From contig CAKUTF010000024.1 of NCBI GenBank assembly GCA_934691725.1, positions 1-43,449 of the forward strand: DNA of 43,449 nt. Direction: 5' to 3'. The translations under genes and the position numbers were made by a program. This stretch comes from an uncultured Fibrobacter sp. (GTDB lineage: Bacteria > Fibrobacterota > Fibrobacteria > Fibrobacterales > Fibrobacteraceae). Under the pieces are notes generated by a model. The model had not been told where the DNA came from. It searched no databases and was given only the letters and a program-made list of their open reading frames with translations. Positions 18,001-26,360 of this stretch are shown in pieces. Numbering within the stretch: position 1 is the first letter of the stretch; every line of letters begins with the position of its first letter.

Positions 18001-19884
18001 CTGGATTTCGCTCATGCTGAGCTTTGTCTGGTTCAGCAGTAAGAAATGCTTGTCCAAATCGCTTTCATTGAAAAGGACGTAACATTCCGCCTGCAAACTC
18101 TGGTCTCGCCCTGCACGACCGGCCTCTTGAACATAGTTCTCAAGGGAATCAGAAATTTCGTAATGCACAACAAGTTGCACGTCCGACTTGTCAACGCCCA
18201 TTCCGAAAGCAGAAGTGGCTACGATAATTTGAACCTTGCCGTTGATGAACGCTTCCTGGTTTTCCACCTTTTCACAGGCTTCCATTTTGCCGTTAAAAGG
18301 CAAAGCCACAAATCCATCTTTGCTCAGCTTTTCTGCCAGCTCATGGGTCTTCTTGGTCCTAGAAACATAGACAATGGTCGGGCAGTTCTTTGCGTCGATT
18401 AGCGAACGCAAAGTTTTGTACTTTTGATCATCGTCTTCTTGATAGATTACGTGATAGGTAAGATTTGCGCGGGTCGCCCTTGTAGCAAAAATCTTTAAAT
18501 CAAGATCCAGCTTTTTCTTGAAGTAGTCGCAAATATCCTGCACCACTTTTTGCTTTGCCGTCGCCGTAAAGCAGGATACGGGAATCTTTCTTGTTTCGGA
18601 CTTTTGCGCCTGGATATTTTTGATGAAATCTCCGATATAGAGATAGTCCACGCGGAAATCATGGCCCCAGCTCGAAAAGCAGTGGGCTTCGTCGATTACA
18701 AATCGCGCGATCTGCCTAGAGAGCAAAAGCTTTTCGATTGTGCGGGAGCGTAAAGACTCCGGTGAAATGTACAGCAAGGATGCCATTCCGGTAGCCACAC
18801 GTTTAATGGACTCCGCGCGTTCAATCGGATCCAGCAAACCGTTGATGGTTACGGCATCCACAATTCCCTTGGAACTCAGGTTATCGACCTGGTCCTTCAT
18901 CAGGGACTGCAAGGGCGAAATCACGACCGTCAAGCCCTTGTAATTTTCTCCAGCCATCAAGGCCGGCAACTGGAATGTAATGGACTTTCCGCCACCCGTC
19001 GGGAAAATGGCCAACAGGGATTCGTTATTGACCGCCGCATCGGCAGCACGCTCCTGCAGAGGTTCGCCATCGTAAGTTCTAAAACTGTCGTACCCAAAAA
19101 TCTCTTTCAGTTTTTTGCGGATATTGAGCTTGCTTTTGCAATACGCACACGTGGACTCATGGCACGGATTGTTGCGCAAGAAGAAAAGGATGTTTTCGGT
19201 GAATGGATAGTTTCGCAGCACCCAAGCCGGTGTAATGGAACGCTTATCCTGAAGGTTGATTACGGACAACGCATAGGCCAGCTCAATCGGATGTTCTAAG
19301 GCGAACGATTCCACGATGGCGTTTTCACAGATCAAGCCGGTAAACCGATTTTGAATCTGTTTTACAAGGTTCTTGGTGCTGGACCTTGCTGAAAGAAGAT
19401 TGTTGAAAAAGCCTTTGCTTTCTTCTTTTAAACCGACATAGTCAAAGAAACCCTTAAATTCCCTTGAATCCTTCAACAGCTTGAAATAGATGTCCTTTAG
19501 TTCGCTGTCTAGCGCATGGAACGCATTCACTTCGTCATGGAACAAATCCCTGGATTTTTCCGCATCCAGCAAGGGGTTGTTCAAGGCGTCGCTCAGGATC
19601 TTTTCATCTTTCAGCAACTTGTGGCTAGGACGCATGGGGAACATCAACGGAGAAAGATAGAGCGTGTCGATGACCTTCTTTTTATCTAGTTCCATGAGCT
19701 TTAGATACTGAAGGTCGTGATTCAAAATGTTATGGCCTCCGACGTATTCCGCATTCTTCACAAAATTCAGAAAATCACCCTGGCTCGGCGTATGAATCGT
19801 CTGATCCAAAGAATCGACAGCACCGAGATCGGCAACTTTTCCGCTGGATGTAGAAACTTCTATATCTAAAAAAACGATGTTCAC
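15040..19884 (-). CDS. Exonuclease-like / RecQ helicase / UvrD-type helicase fusion
   Basis: One 1614-residue polypeptide. Residues 1-120 resemble a DnaQ-type DEDD 3'-5' exonuclease: VFLDIEV (D7, E9), GGHNILNHDLQYL (D57) and later acidic residues (D107, D113); activity is not certain. A cysteine cluster, CHESTCAYC, sits near residue 239, before a RecQ-type lead-in (IFGYDSFR). RecQ motifs follow: FPTGGGKS near 291, IDEAHCFSSWGHDFR near 396, TSAFGMGVDK, and QEAGRAGRDQ. The usual RecQ zinc region after the helicase appears absent; winged-helix-like sequence follows. From about 1070 comes a complete SF1A helicase: AAGPGSGKTRVLVHKL, VIDEAQDMDE, VGDDDQNIF, ENYRS, STIHKAKGREF and YVGFTRAKKQLYLF. The gene is A+T-richer than its neighbours. 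RecQ-UvrD fusions are annotated in Bacteroidota; role likely DNA repair or defence. Confidence 0.9.
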   Translation of the reverse strand: MNIVFLDIEVSTSSGKVADLGAVDSLDQTIHTPSQGDFLNFVKNAEYVGGHNILNHDLQYLKLMELDKKKVIDTLYLSPLMFPMRPSHKLLKDEKILSDALNNPLLDAEKSRDLFHDEVNAFHALDSELKDIYFKLLKDSREFKGFFDYVGLKEESKGFFNNLLSARSSTKNLVKQIQNRFTGLICENAIVESFALEHPIELAYALSVINLQDKRSITPAWVLRNYPFTENILFFLRNNPCHESTCAYCKSKLNIRKKLKEIFGYDSFRTYDGEPLQERAADAAVNNESLLAIFPTGGGKSITFQLPALMAGENYKGLTVVISPLQSLMKDQVDNLSSKGIVDAVTINGLLDPIERAESIKRVATGMASLLYISPESLRSRTIEKLLLSRQIARFVIDEAHCFSSWGHDFRVDYLYIGDFIKNIQAQKSETRKIPVSCFTATAKQKVVQDICDYFKKKLDLDLKIFATRATRANLTYHVIYQEDDDQKYKTLRSLIDAKNCPTIVYVSRTKKTHELAEKLSKDGFVALPFNGKMEACEKVENQEAFINGKVQIIVATSAFGMGVDKSDVQLVVHYEISDSLENYVQEAGRAGRDQSLQAECYVLFNESDLDKHFLLLNQTKLSMSEIQQVWKAIKNLTKNRTILKRSPLEIAREAGFDNPNGDIETRVKTAILALEEAGYIERKQNCPRVYATGILVSNMDEARSKITASNMFDEKQKENAIRIISLLISERSVSKGKGDEAESRIDYMADILGLECSVVQETVQLLRTENILADSKDLTAYIKKGDGENKSKMVVRHFEALEKFLISKLREGKTVFNLKELNEEAEENGIKKANLKDFKTILFFWMINGLIEKNYCSDICTKIELKVSPQNLERDFTHRIQLSHFVIDQLYQANADAKTNSREEALIQFSEKELLTAYEKQESLFANEPVSYKELEKTLLYLSKINSLQLEDGFLVLYNALEIHRIEKSNLIKYKVDDYEKLNHFYQMKMQQIHIVGEYANMMVRDSRQAQAFVSDYFALDYKMFLNKYFKGNRMDEINHNITPEKYHEIVDSLSERQKQIIEDKNSQYILVAAGPGSGKTRVLVHKLASLMLLEDVKHEQLLMLTFSRSAAIDFKEKLHKLIGRAASFLTAKTFHSYAFDLLGTMGDLDKAKSAVETAVAKIKEGEIEHSKITKKVLVIDEAQDMDEHQFALVQALIEENEDMRVIAVGDDDQNIFEGVHQKAGSKSVDLNRFIELYKAKKYELVENYRSIKKIVDFTNFFVQDIPNRLKINPIQAVSDGEGTVKVRKFDSPNMEYPIVEHLKKYPPQGTVCILTQTNDDALKMMALLNHENIKAKLIQDSDGFSLYDLAEFRYFTKELFKNEDPVISSGEWNASINKFKDAYQKSTLLPICLTALKVYQKHNDRLYRNDLKLFLMESKISDFECSKKNEVVVSTIHKAKGREFDRVYMMIKDQRSRTEQGRRVLYVGFTRAKKQLYLFHCCSFLDKYAPVIEEKAKYPEPAEIICQLGHRDMWLDYFYGEKNGEGEGLKKRIFKLRSGDLLKYFRGGLYDGSGSKNPVAVLSKAAREKISHLNDLGYSVKQVRIRYVVAWHNKEREELCPIILPEMEMAKK

Positions 19885-20033
19885 GATATTAAAATAAATC
19901 TTTTTCGAGTTCTTTACTTACATATGTTGATGAAGAGCAAATTTTAGAAGTTGTGAAGGTGTATATTTCTTTTTGTAAAATCATAATTCATGAAAAGGTC
20001 CTTTCGGGATCCGGTAAACAAAAATGGAGTTCA

Positions 20034-20395
20034 CTTATCCCTAATCCTTGAACATAGACGTCCGCTATTCTAAGCTCTAAGCTTTCTCAACTAAGCTCTA
20101 GATATCTCGGCAAGCTCGCTAGCCTGTCAAGTTCCATTCCTTAACGGGGATTCCCCGGTCAAGCCGGGGAATGACAGAAAAGTGGAATGCCGGGGAATGA
20201 CATCATAGTGAGCATGAGAATGATAGTGCACCGAAACAGTTCGCTAGGAAACCCCGTGTCCCGTTTCCCAAAAGCTTAAACGTCCGCAGACCAATTCCTC
20301 ATTACTCATTGCTAATTCCTCATTTCTTAGACGTCTGCGGACTAATCCCTAGTCCCTAATCCCTGAACATAGGCGTCCACAGACAAGTCCCTAAA
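20034..20395 (+). repeat. Modular intergenic repeat region C
   Basis: This is the divergent gap between the helicase fusion and the lipoprotein gene. No gene is supported in 19885-20483; 19885-20030 is plain A+T-rich promoter-type DNA. The mosaic holds TAGACGTCCGC (20055), CTAAGCTCTAAGC, GGCAAGCTCGCTAG, a hairpin GGGGATTCCCCGGTCAAGCC plus GGGGAATGACA (20146-20176), GTGCACCGAAACAGTTCG, CCCCGTGTCCCGTTTCCC, AAAAGCTTAAACGTCCGC, TCATTACTCATTGCTAATTC, TTAGACGTCTGCGG (20327) and ACTAATCCCTAGTCCCTAAT. Order and direction agree with region A. Confidence 0.78.
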
Positions 20396-20483
20396 GCAGG
20401 CGAGAGCGGGTGCGCGAAGGAAAATTCATTGCGGCTTACAAAAAAATAAGCTATTTTTTTACAACCTTTCAATGGAGGTGTCA

Positions 20484-22688
20484 ATGAAATTTTCCGGTTT
20501 GAAAACTTTCGGCTTTGTCGGCTTTTTCGCCCTTGTGGTTTCCTGCAGTTCGACAACGGGAACTACGGATGAAGAATATGAAGCCGGTTCCAGTTCACGC
20601 CTTAGCAGTTCTAGCATCGCATCTTCTAGTTCAAAGACGATAGTCCCCGTTGCGGATTCAAGCCTGGTCGATACGAGCCTTGCCGCTCCGACGGGTCTTA
20701 CGGCGACGGAACTCGACGGTAGCTGGATTCTTTCATGGAACTATACGGATAATGTAAAGAATCCGGCCAAGGCGTTCAGCGTACAGGTTCTCGATCTGGA
20801 TGTGGAAGGGGAGCCGGCCTGGAAGGAACTTTCGCAGACGATTCACGATGTCTATCGCTACCGCATCGGTCGGCAGGCCTCGACCTATCTTTATTACCGC
20901 GTTGCGGCGCTTGGCGGTGACGGGTCGCGGTCTAGGTATTCGGAAGAAGTCCTGGTCCAGGTGAATGCAGACGAAGTCGTGGACGAAAGCTCTAGTTCGG
21001 CGGCGGATCCTTTGAACGCCCCGACGGGACTTGTCGCAACGGAACTTGACGGGGTTTGGCTTCTTTCCTGGAATTATGAGAACAACAAGAAGAATCCGGT
21101 GGATAGCTTTGCTATCGAGGTGCTCGATATGGAAGTCGAAGACGTTCCGTCGTGGAAAAGTTTTGCGACGACCGCTCCGGATGTCTATCGCTTCCGCGTG
21201 GGAAAGCTTTCTGGCAAGTATCTGTTCTATCGGGTCGCCGCCCGAAACGCATCGGGGGAACTTTCCGCCTATTCGGACGAGGTGATGATCCAGGTTTCCG
21301 ACGAGGCCGTGGAAAGCAGCTCTAGCTCTGCCGTTTCTCCGGTAGCTTCGCCGACGGGACTTTCCGCCTCGCAGATTGACGGAGACTGGATCCTTTCATG
21401 GAATTATAAAGACGAAACGGCAAATCCGGCTTCGAAATTTGTGGTCCAAATGCTCGACCTCGAAAACGCATCGGCCTGGAAGGATGTCGCGGAAGTTTCT
21501 TCGACGGTCCAGCTTTACCGGATAGGGACTCCGCGCTACGCCTATTTTTACTACCGGGTGGCCGCGGAAAACGCCGCCGGGGAGCGTTCCGCCTATTCAG
21601 ACAAGATTCTCGTCAATTTGACGCAGACCGCCGTTTCCGCTCCCGTCATCGGGGGAACGGAAGTCCTTTCGAAGAAGAAAACCCGGCTTCTTTACTGGAC
21701 TTTTGCGTCGTCATCCGTTTTCCCGGTGAAAGGTTTTGTTATCGACCAGCTGGACTTGGCGACAAATGCCTGGAAGAATTTAGGGCAAGTCGATGCCGCT
21801 ACGCTGCGCTATGAAATTGGGCTTTCGACCGAAGACAGGCATTTCCGCGTCCGGGCCTACAGCGCAAACGAAGACACGCTGGCTTCTTCCGCCTATACGG
21901 TTTCCGCCGAGACGCTTCCCGCTCCGTCGGGACTTTCGGCTTTCCGCGTCGCCCCGAGCGTTTGGCAGCTCTCCTGGGACTATTCGCAGAATGCGCTTCG
22001 CGAGGAAACGGGCTTCCTCGTGCAGATATCCGCGGATGGAAATGCAAACTGGACTGTCGCAAGCAAGGTTTCTGCAGGTATCCTTTACTACTATGCAAGC
22101 GGAAACGGCAATCTCGAAAAATATTTCCGCATAGCCGCTTACGATGCGGAGGACACGACGAATTACACGTCTTCGCTACAGCTGGTGGCGAACACGGACG
22201 AAATCGCCTACCGGAACGACATGCAGCCGACTACACCTACCGTGGCCGTCTCCGTGATTTCCCAAAAAGCTTCGGGGTTCGTGAACGGCGATACGGTGGA
22301 AACGGAATTTGTCGATACCCTTGACTACGCGCTCTCCATCAATTCGGGATTTACGAACAAGAACATCCTCCTGTCGGAATATACCGATACCGTCTATTAT
22401 GAAGTCCGCTGGTACACGGAATCTCCAAATTCTGCCGTGACAGAATCTATCGAGGTGGATAGGCTCGCCACGAAGTATTCGAACATAGAAGGCCATCTGG
22501 AAATTCCGACTTTGAAGCGCGGAACGAAAGACGAACCGAAATCAGGCTACACTTGCGGCGAGAAAATCCAGAACCAAACCCAGAACCTTTACGGACAGCT
22601 GCGCATCGTTTGGACGGATACCAACGGCGTCACGGACTACAGCGAATGGACGGATCCGCAGAAAGCCGGTCGCGTCTGCGTTGAATAA
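20484..22688 (+). CDS. Lipoprotein with repeated fibronectin-III-like domains and polyserine linkers
   Basis: A 734-residue predicted lipoprotein. ATG 20484 has GGAGG 5 bases upstream and gives the signal GLKTFGFVGFFALVVSC with a lipobox cysteine; the open frame's upstream ATG (20472) overlaps the ribosome site. After a serine-rich stretch (SSSRLSSSSIASSSS) come at least five fibronectin-III-like repeats starting near residues 69, 178, 288, 385 and 479. The first three share the pattern PTGLxAxxLDGxWxLSWNY and are joined by ESSSS linkers. No catalytic domain is seen. Probable surface adhesin or scaffold; polyserine linkers are typical of Fibrobacter secreted proteins. A terminator follows at 22705. 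Confidence 0.82.
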   Translation: MKFSGLKTFGFVGFFALVVSCSSTTGTTDEEYEAGSSSRLSSSSIASSSSKTIVPVADSSLVDTSLAAPTGLTATELDGSWILSWNYTDNVKNPAKAFSVQVLDLDVEGEPAWKELSQTIHDVYRYRIGRQASTYLYYRVAALGGDGSRSRYSEEVLVQVNADEVVDESSSSAADPLNAPTGLVATELDGVWLLSWNYENNKKNPVDSFAIEVLDMEVEDVPSWKSFATTAPDVYRFRVGKLSGKYLFYRVAARNASGELSAYSDEVMIQVSDEAVESSSSSAVSPVASPTGLSASQIDGDWILSWNYKDETANPASKFVVQMLDLENASAWKDVAEVSSTVQLYRIGTPRYAYFYYRVAAENAAGERSAYSDKILVNLTQTAVSAPVIGGTEVLSKKKTRLLYWTFASSSVFPVKGFVIDQLDLATNAWKNLGQVDAATLRYEIGLSTEDRHFRVRAYSANEDTLASSAYTVSAETLPAPSGLSAFRVAPSVWQLSWDYSQNALREETGFLVQISADGNANWTVASKVSAGILYYYASGNGNLEKYFRIAAYDAEDTTNYTSSLQLVANTDEIAYRNDMQPTTPTVAVSVISQKASGFVNGDTVETEFVDTLDYALSINSGFTNKNILLSEYTDTVYYEVRWYTESPNSAVTESIEVDRLATKYSNIEGHLEIPTLKRGTKDEPKSGYTCGEKIQNQTQNLYGQLRIVWTDTNGVTDYSEWTDPQKAGRVCVE

Positions 22689-22704
22689 TTTTCCTCGCAA
22701 GTAA

Positions 22705-22740
22705 AAAGGTCTGCGTCTCGTGTGGCGCAGGCCTTTCTGT
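22705..22740 (+). terminator. Rho-independent terminator
   Basis: AAAGGTCTGCG (22705-22715) pairs with CGCAGGCCTTT (22726-22736), 11 bp with one G-T wobble and a 10-base loop, after the lipoprotein gene. Confidence 0.8.
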
Positions 22741-22768
22741 TTACTCCGGTTTTCGATAAAAGTATATT
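22740..22768 (+). promoter_or_regulatory. Promoter of ruvX, possibly giving a leaderless mRNA
   Basis: TTTACT (22740-22745) and TATATT (22763-22768) are 17 bases apart. Only TGTCGC separates the -10 box from ATG 22775, so transcription would start at or next to the ATG. Confidence 0.5.
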
Positions 22769-22774
22769 TGTCGC

Positions 22775-23185
22775 ATGAACTATCTCGGCATCGATTACGG
22801 TGAACATCGCGTGGGAATCGCTTTTGCGGATTCCGAACTCAGGTGGGCGTTTGCCCGCGAGACGATTGACCGGAAAAAGACGGACCTGATGGTGCGCCTT
22901 GCGGAGTTAATCAAGGAAAACAGAATCGACGTCCTTGTCGTCGGGATGCCGTATCGCCCCGACGGTCGCATGGACGGCAAGAACGTAATCGTCGAGGAAT
23001 TTGTACGGAATTTGCGTACAGGTTTTCCAGACATCCGCATCGAAACCGAGGATGAAGCCTATACGTCCGTCACGGCTCTCTCGGAAACAAGCTACCTGAA
23101 GAAGAAAAAGAAGCAGCAGGACAAGGGGCTTGTCGATAGGCTCGCCGCGCAGCATATTTTGCAATCGTATCTCGACAACCACTGA
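22775..23185 (+). CDS. ruvX: RuvX/YqgF family Holliday junction resolvase-like protein
   Basis: A 136-residue RNase H-fold protein. YLGIDYGEHRVGIAFAD holds the first catalytic aspartate. VLVVGMPYRPDGRMDGK, IETEDEAYTS (catalytic glutamate) and KGLVDRLAAQHILQSYL (final aspartate) are the other family motifs. In other bacteria YqgF takes part in 16S rRNA 5'-end processing and has a resolvase-like fold. Length is normal. The start is fixed by the family N-terminus; there is no Shine-Dalgarno and the -10 box lies 6 bases upstream. It stands alone, before the GH43 gene. Confidence 0.93.
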   Translation: MNYLGIDYGEHRVGIAFADSELRWAFARETIDRKKTDLMVRLAELIKENRIDVLVVGMPYRPDGRMDGKNVIVEEFVRNLRTGFPDIRIETEDEAYTSVTALSETSYLKKKKKQQDKGLVDRLAAQHILQSYLDNH

Positions 23186-23226
23186 TTTTTTTGAAAGGGG
23201 AATTGCCTGTATCGCGGATGTTTTTT

Positions 23227-23245
23227 TTCGTAGTCTTTGGACAAC
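23227..23245 (+). promoter_or_regulatory. Shared 19-bp motif upstream of the GH43 gene
   Basis: TTCGTAGTCTTTGGACAAC recurs with one mismatch at 26257-26275, before the first pectate lyase. It ends 90 bases before ATG 23336. GGATG occurs a few bases upstream of both copies. Candidate regulator site or promoter element. Confidence 0.6.
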
Positions 23246-23335
23246 GCTTTTTTTGTGCATTTTTTCTCAAAAGGATTTTTGAACTAGTTTGGAAATGAAT
23301 TTGCGAAAAATCGGTTCTGTTTCCAAGAGGTTCGC

Positions 23336-26218
23336 ATGGGTATCGGGAAAATAGAAAGGGCGGCTGTGTTTGCCTTGGCGTTTGCGGTAGCGATTGCTTC
23401 GGCGGCATCGGTGGCGGTTCACGATCCTTCCGTCGTCGTTGTCTATAAGGATGAAGCGGGAAATTCTTATCCGGAAAACGACGCGTCAAAATCGCGGACC
23501 AAGTACTATTACATTTTCGGCACGATGAACGGAGCAGCTTATTCCCGCGACATGCTGGACTGGACCGCGTTCACTCCGAAACTTTCCCGGAACGGAACGG
23601 TATATGTTACCGGCAACGAGACGACCGACGATTATTACAGCGTTTTCAAGGAGGAGGCCGATTACGCGGAACATTCCGGGAATGCCGAAACCAAGGGAAA
23701 CCTCTGGGCTCCCGATATCGTGTGGAACAGGAAATTGAAAAAATGGTGCCTGTACTTTTCGATGGCGGGCGAGGACTGGAAAAGTTCCATCGTCCTCTTG
23801 ATGTCGGACAGGATCGAAGGTCCGTATGAATACAAGGGAAGCGTTATCTATGGCGGCATGGATGGGCAGACTGTCGGTTCTGCGGCTAACGCAGACTACT
23901 TGAAAGTGACCGGGCAGACAACGATCGATTCGCGGTACTACACCGCCAACAACGGCGTCACGAATCTTGGCAAATGGGACGGCGGCTACGGATCTAGCTG
24001 CATCGACCCGAATGTCTTTTACGATGAGGATGGCAACCTGTGGCTTCTCTACGGTTCCTGGAGCGGCGGGCTTTTTCTTGTGAGGCTCGATGAATCGACT
24101 GGCCTTCGAGATTATGGCTATCTTTATGGAGACGGCGGCGACGCGACTTGGAACGGGACGTCGCTTTTAGAAGATCCGTATATGGGCATTCATGTCGGGG
24201 GCGGCTACTATGTAAGCGGCGAGGGCTCTTACATCCAGTATTTCCGGGATGGAGACGGAAACGGCTACTATTACCTGTTTGTGAGCTATGGGTTTTATTC
24301 TCCCGATGGCGGCTACAGCATGCGTGTCTTTCGCAGCAAGGATGTCAAGGGACCGTATGTCGATGTCGATGGGAGTCCTGCCATTTTTGAAAGGTTCGTC
24401 TTGAACTATTGGGGAAATACGGATCGCGGTTTCCCGATTATGGGAAATTACCGCTGGAGTTTCTGGGCGGAAGACCGCGCCGAGATAGCGAACGGGCACA
24501 ATTCGCTTTTGCGCGACGAGGACGGCGCCATGTATCTGGTGTATCATCGCAAGTTTAACAACCATACGGCTTGGCACAATGTAGAGACTCACCAGCTGTT
24601 TTTTAACCGTATGGGATGGATTGTGGCGGCGCCTTTCGAGTATCGGGAGGGTTACGGGCTTCCCAGGAAGAAGCTTTCGCGGGACGATATCGTCGGTTCA
24701 TACAAGGTTATCACGCATCGTCCGCCGAAGAACAATCCTTTGACCTGGGAAGATTCCGTGGCGGTAAACCTGGAACAGGATTTGTGGCTATATGCCGATG
24801 GTTCGGTGGCCGGCGCCTATGCGGGAACCTGGGATTACGACGACAGCGAGGGGCGAAGCTACTTGACATTGAACTTGGACGGATCGATTTACGAAGGCGT
24901 ATTGCTCGAACAGCTGCAGAACGATGTAAGCAGGCGTACGGTTTCGTTCAGTGCGATGAATGCAGCGGGAAATTTGACGCTTTGGGGATACCGCGTCCCG
25001 AAAACCGAAGTGCTTCGCGAATTGCGTTATGTAGGAGACAGCGTCAAGGTTGTGGGAAAAGAGAATTTTAGCACTGCATGGAATGCCTACGACGAATTTG
25101 AAAAGGTGAATGTCTCCGGGAATTTTGTCGCGGAATTTGAATTTACGCACGCGATGAAGAAAGCCGCTAAGAACTGGAACAAGTGGGTCCTGGTTTTCAG
25201 GACAGGCGAAAGAATGTGGTATTTGCGCGCAGACAGCTATTCCCTGGAAACGCTCGGGGGCGAGAATTCGGTCAAGTACTGGAGCGCCTGGGGAAATGAT
25301 TTTGCATCGTCCAACAAGGCGCTTGACGGTGCGCGGGTCCGGCTGCGAATCGAAAAGGACGATTCTCGGATGCATGTGTATGCCTATTTACAGGGAGCGG
25401 CAAAGAACGGAGCGGATTCGCTTGTCTATGCGGTCTCGGCGACGGGAACTCCGGACGGCGATTATGAAATCTTGTTGGGCGCTGACGGGGCAAAGCTTGA
25501 TATCAGCCGGATTGCGACAGGTTCCCTTGAAAACCGCATTTCTATCGGGACGATTAACGATGGCGGTGAATACACGTCGGCATTCAATTCCGAAAAGACT
25601 CCCGATTACAGGGTTTCGGGCGATTTTAACGCCGCTTTGCATTTCTTCAATTACGGGAACAAGCCCGTTTACGGTCCTTTCGATGCAAAAGCCGCAAACA
25701 ACTGGGACAATTACATTGTGCGTTCGACGGCTGACGGAGTGACGTCTCTTTTGCGAGCGGACGCCTATGCGCTTGACAACATGGGAACTTTTTCCTATGA
25801 ATACGATTGGAAGTGGGAGAATTTTGCCGGCATGATGCAAAACGCCGATGTGCTGATGAAAATTTCCCGCAGGAAAGATACGGTCACCTACTCGGCAGAG
25901 ATTACGGCGAACGACGGCGAGGTATATCATTACAAGGCGGTAAACTCGGGTGCATCTACGGCGGAAATGTCGCTAGGCCTCACTTGTGAAAAAAGCGCAA
26001 TCGATCTCTTGTCGGTTTCCGTAACGGATGTTGTCGGAAATCCGGATTTGCCGGGCGAATCGACTCCGGTGAAGGCGTCAAAACCTGCAGTCGCCTTGCA
26101 AGTTCCTGTCCGTGTTTTTGATATAAGGGGACGCTATCTAGGACGCGTCAAGCGGGATGCGTTGCAGAACGGAAACGTTCTTCCAACATTTCGGAAAGGA
26201 AAGGTTTTCAAAAAATAA
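23336..26218 (+). CDS. Secreted GH43-type arabinan-degrading enzyme with duplicated C-terminal module
   Basis: A 960-residue exported enzyme. The signal peptide (ERAAVFALAFAVAIASAAS) leads directly into a five-bladed GH43-like domain. HDPS (D30), CIDPN (D224) and GEGSYI (E296) fit the catalytic base, pKa-tuning aspartate and general acid. A beta-rich region near 450-565 (SYKVITHRPP, GTWDYDD, LTLWGYRVPK) resembles the C-terminal lipocalin-like domain of endo-1,5-alpha-arabinanases. Two related modules follow, with NWNKW...LRADSYSLE near 613 and NWDNY...LRADAYALD near 789. The end (VRVFDIRGRYLG to a lysine-rich tail) looks like a surface-targeting domain. Substrate is probably arabinan side chains of pectin, fitting the lyases downstream. 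Confidence 0.85.
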   Translation: MGIGKIERAAVFALAFAVAIASAASVAVHDPSVVVVYKDEAGNSYPENDASKSRTKYYYIFGTMNGAAYSRDMLDWTAFTPKLSRNGTVYVTGNETTDDYYSVFKEEADYAEHSGNAETKGNLWAPDIVWNRKLKKWCLYFSMAGEDWKSSIVLLMSDRIEGPYEYKGSVIYGGMDGQTVGSAANADYLKVTGQTTIDSRYYTANNGVTNLGKWDGGYGSSCIDPNVFYDEDGNLWLLYGSWSGGLFLVRLDESTGLRDYGYLYGDGGDATWNGTSLLEDPYMGIHVGGGYYVSGEGSYIQYFRDGDGNGYYYLFVSYGFYSPDGGYSMRVFRSKDVKGPYVDVDGSPAIFERFVLNYWGNTDRGFPIMGNYRWSFWAEDRAEIANGHNSLLRDEDGAMYLVYHRKFNNHTAWHNVETHQLFFNRMGWIVAAPFEYREGYGLPRKKLSRDDIVGSYKVITHRPPKNNPLTWEDSVAVNLEQDLWLYADGSVAGAYAGTWDYDDSEGRSYLTLNLDGSIYEGVLLEQLQNDVSRRTVSFSAMNAAGNLTLWGYRVPKTEVLRELRYVGDSVKVVGKENFSTAWNAYDEFEKVNVSGNFVAEFEFTHAMKKAAKNWNKWVLVFRTGERMWYLRADSYSLETLGGENSVKYWSAWGNDFASSNKALDGARVRLRIEKDDSRMHVYAYLQGAAKNGADSLVYAVSATGTPDGDYEILLGADGAKLDISRIATGSLENRISIGTINDGGEYTSAFNSEKTPDYRVSGDFNAALHFFNYGNKPVYGPFDAKAANNWDNYIVRSTADGVTSLLRADAYALDNMGTFSYEYDWKWENFAGMMQNADVLMKISRRKDTVTYSAEITANDGEVYHYKAVNSGASTAEMSLGLTCEKSAIDLLSVSVTDVVGNPDLPGESTPVKASKPAVALQVPVRVFDIRGRYLGRVKRDALQNGNVLPTFRKGKVFKK

Positions 26219-26256
26219 GGAAGTCTGACATTTCGGGAAAAATTTCTGGATGTCTG

Positions 26257-26275
26257 TTCGTAGTCTCTGGACAAC
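26257..26275 (+). promoter_or_regulatory. Shared 19-bp motif upstream of the pectate lyase pair
   Basis: TTCGTAGTCTCTGGACAAC, 18 of 19 bases identical to 23227-23245, ends 85 bases before ATG 26361. The nearly equal spacing in both places suggests a common promoter or operator. Confidence 0.6.
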
Positions 26276-26360
26276 CGATAATTTCGGGACATCTTCCTAT
26301 CGAAACATCTCGCGGCTATTTTTGAATACCGAAAGGAAGAAACCCTTTGAAGGAGTGTAT

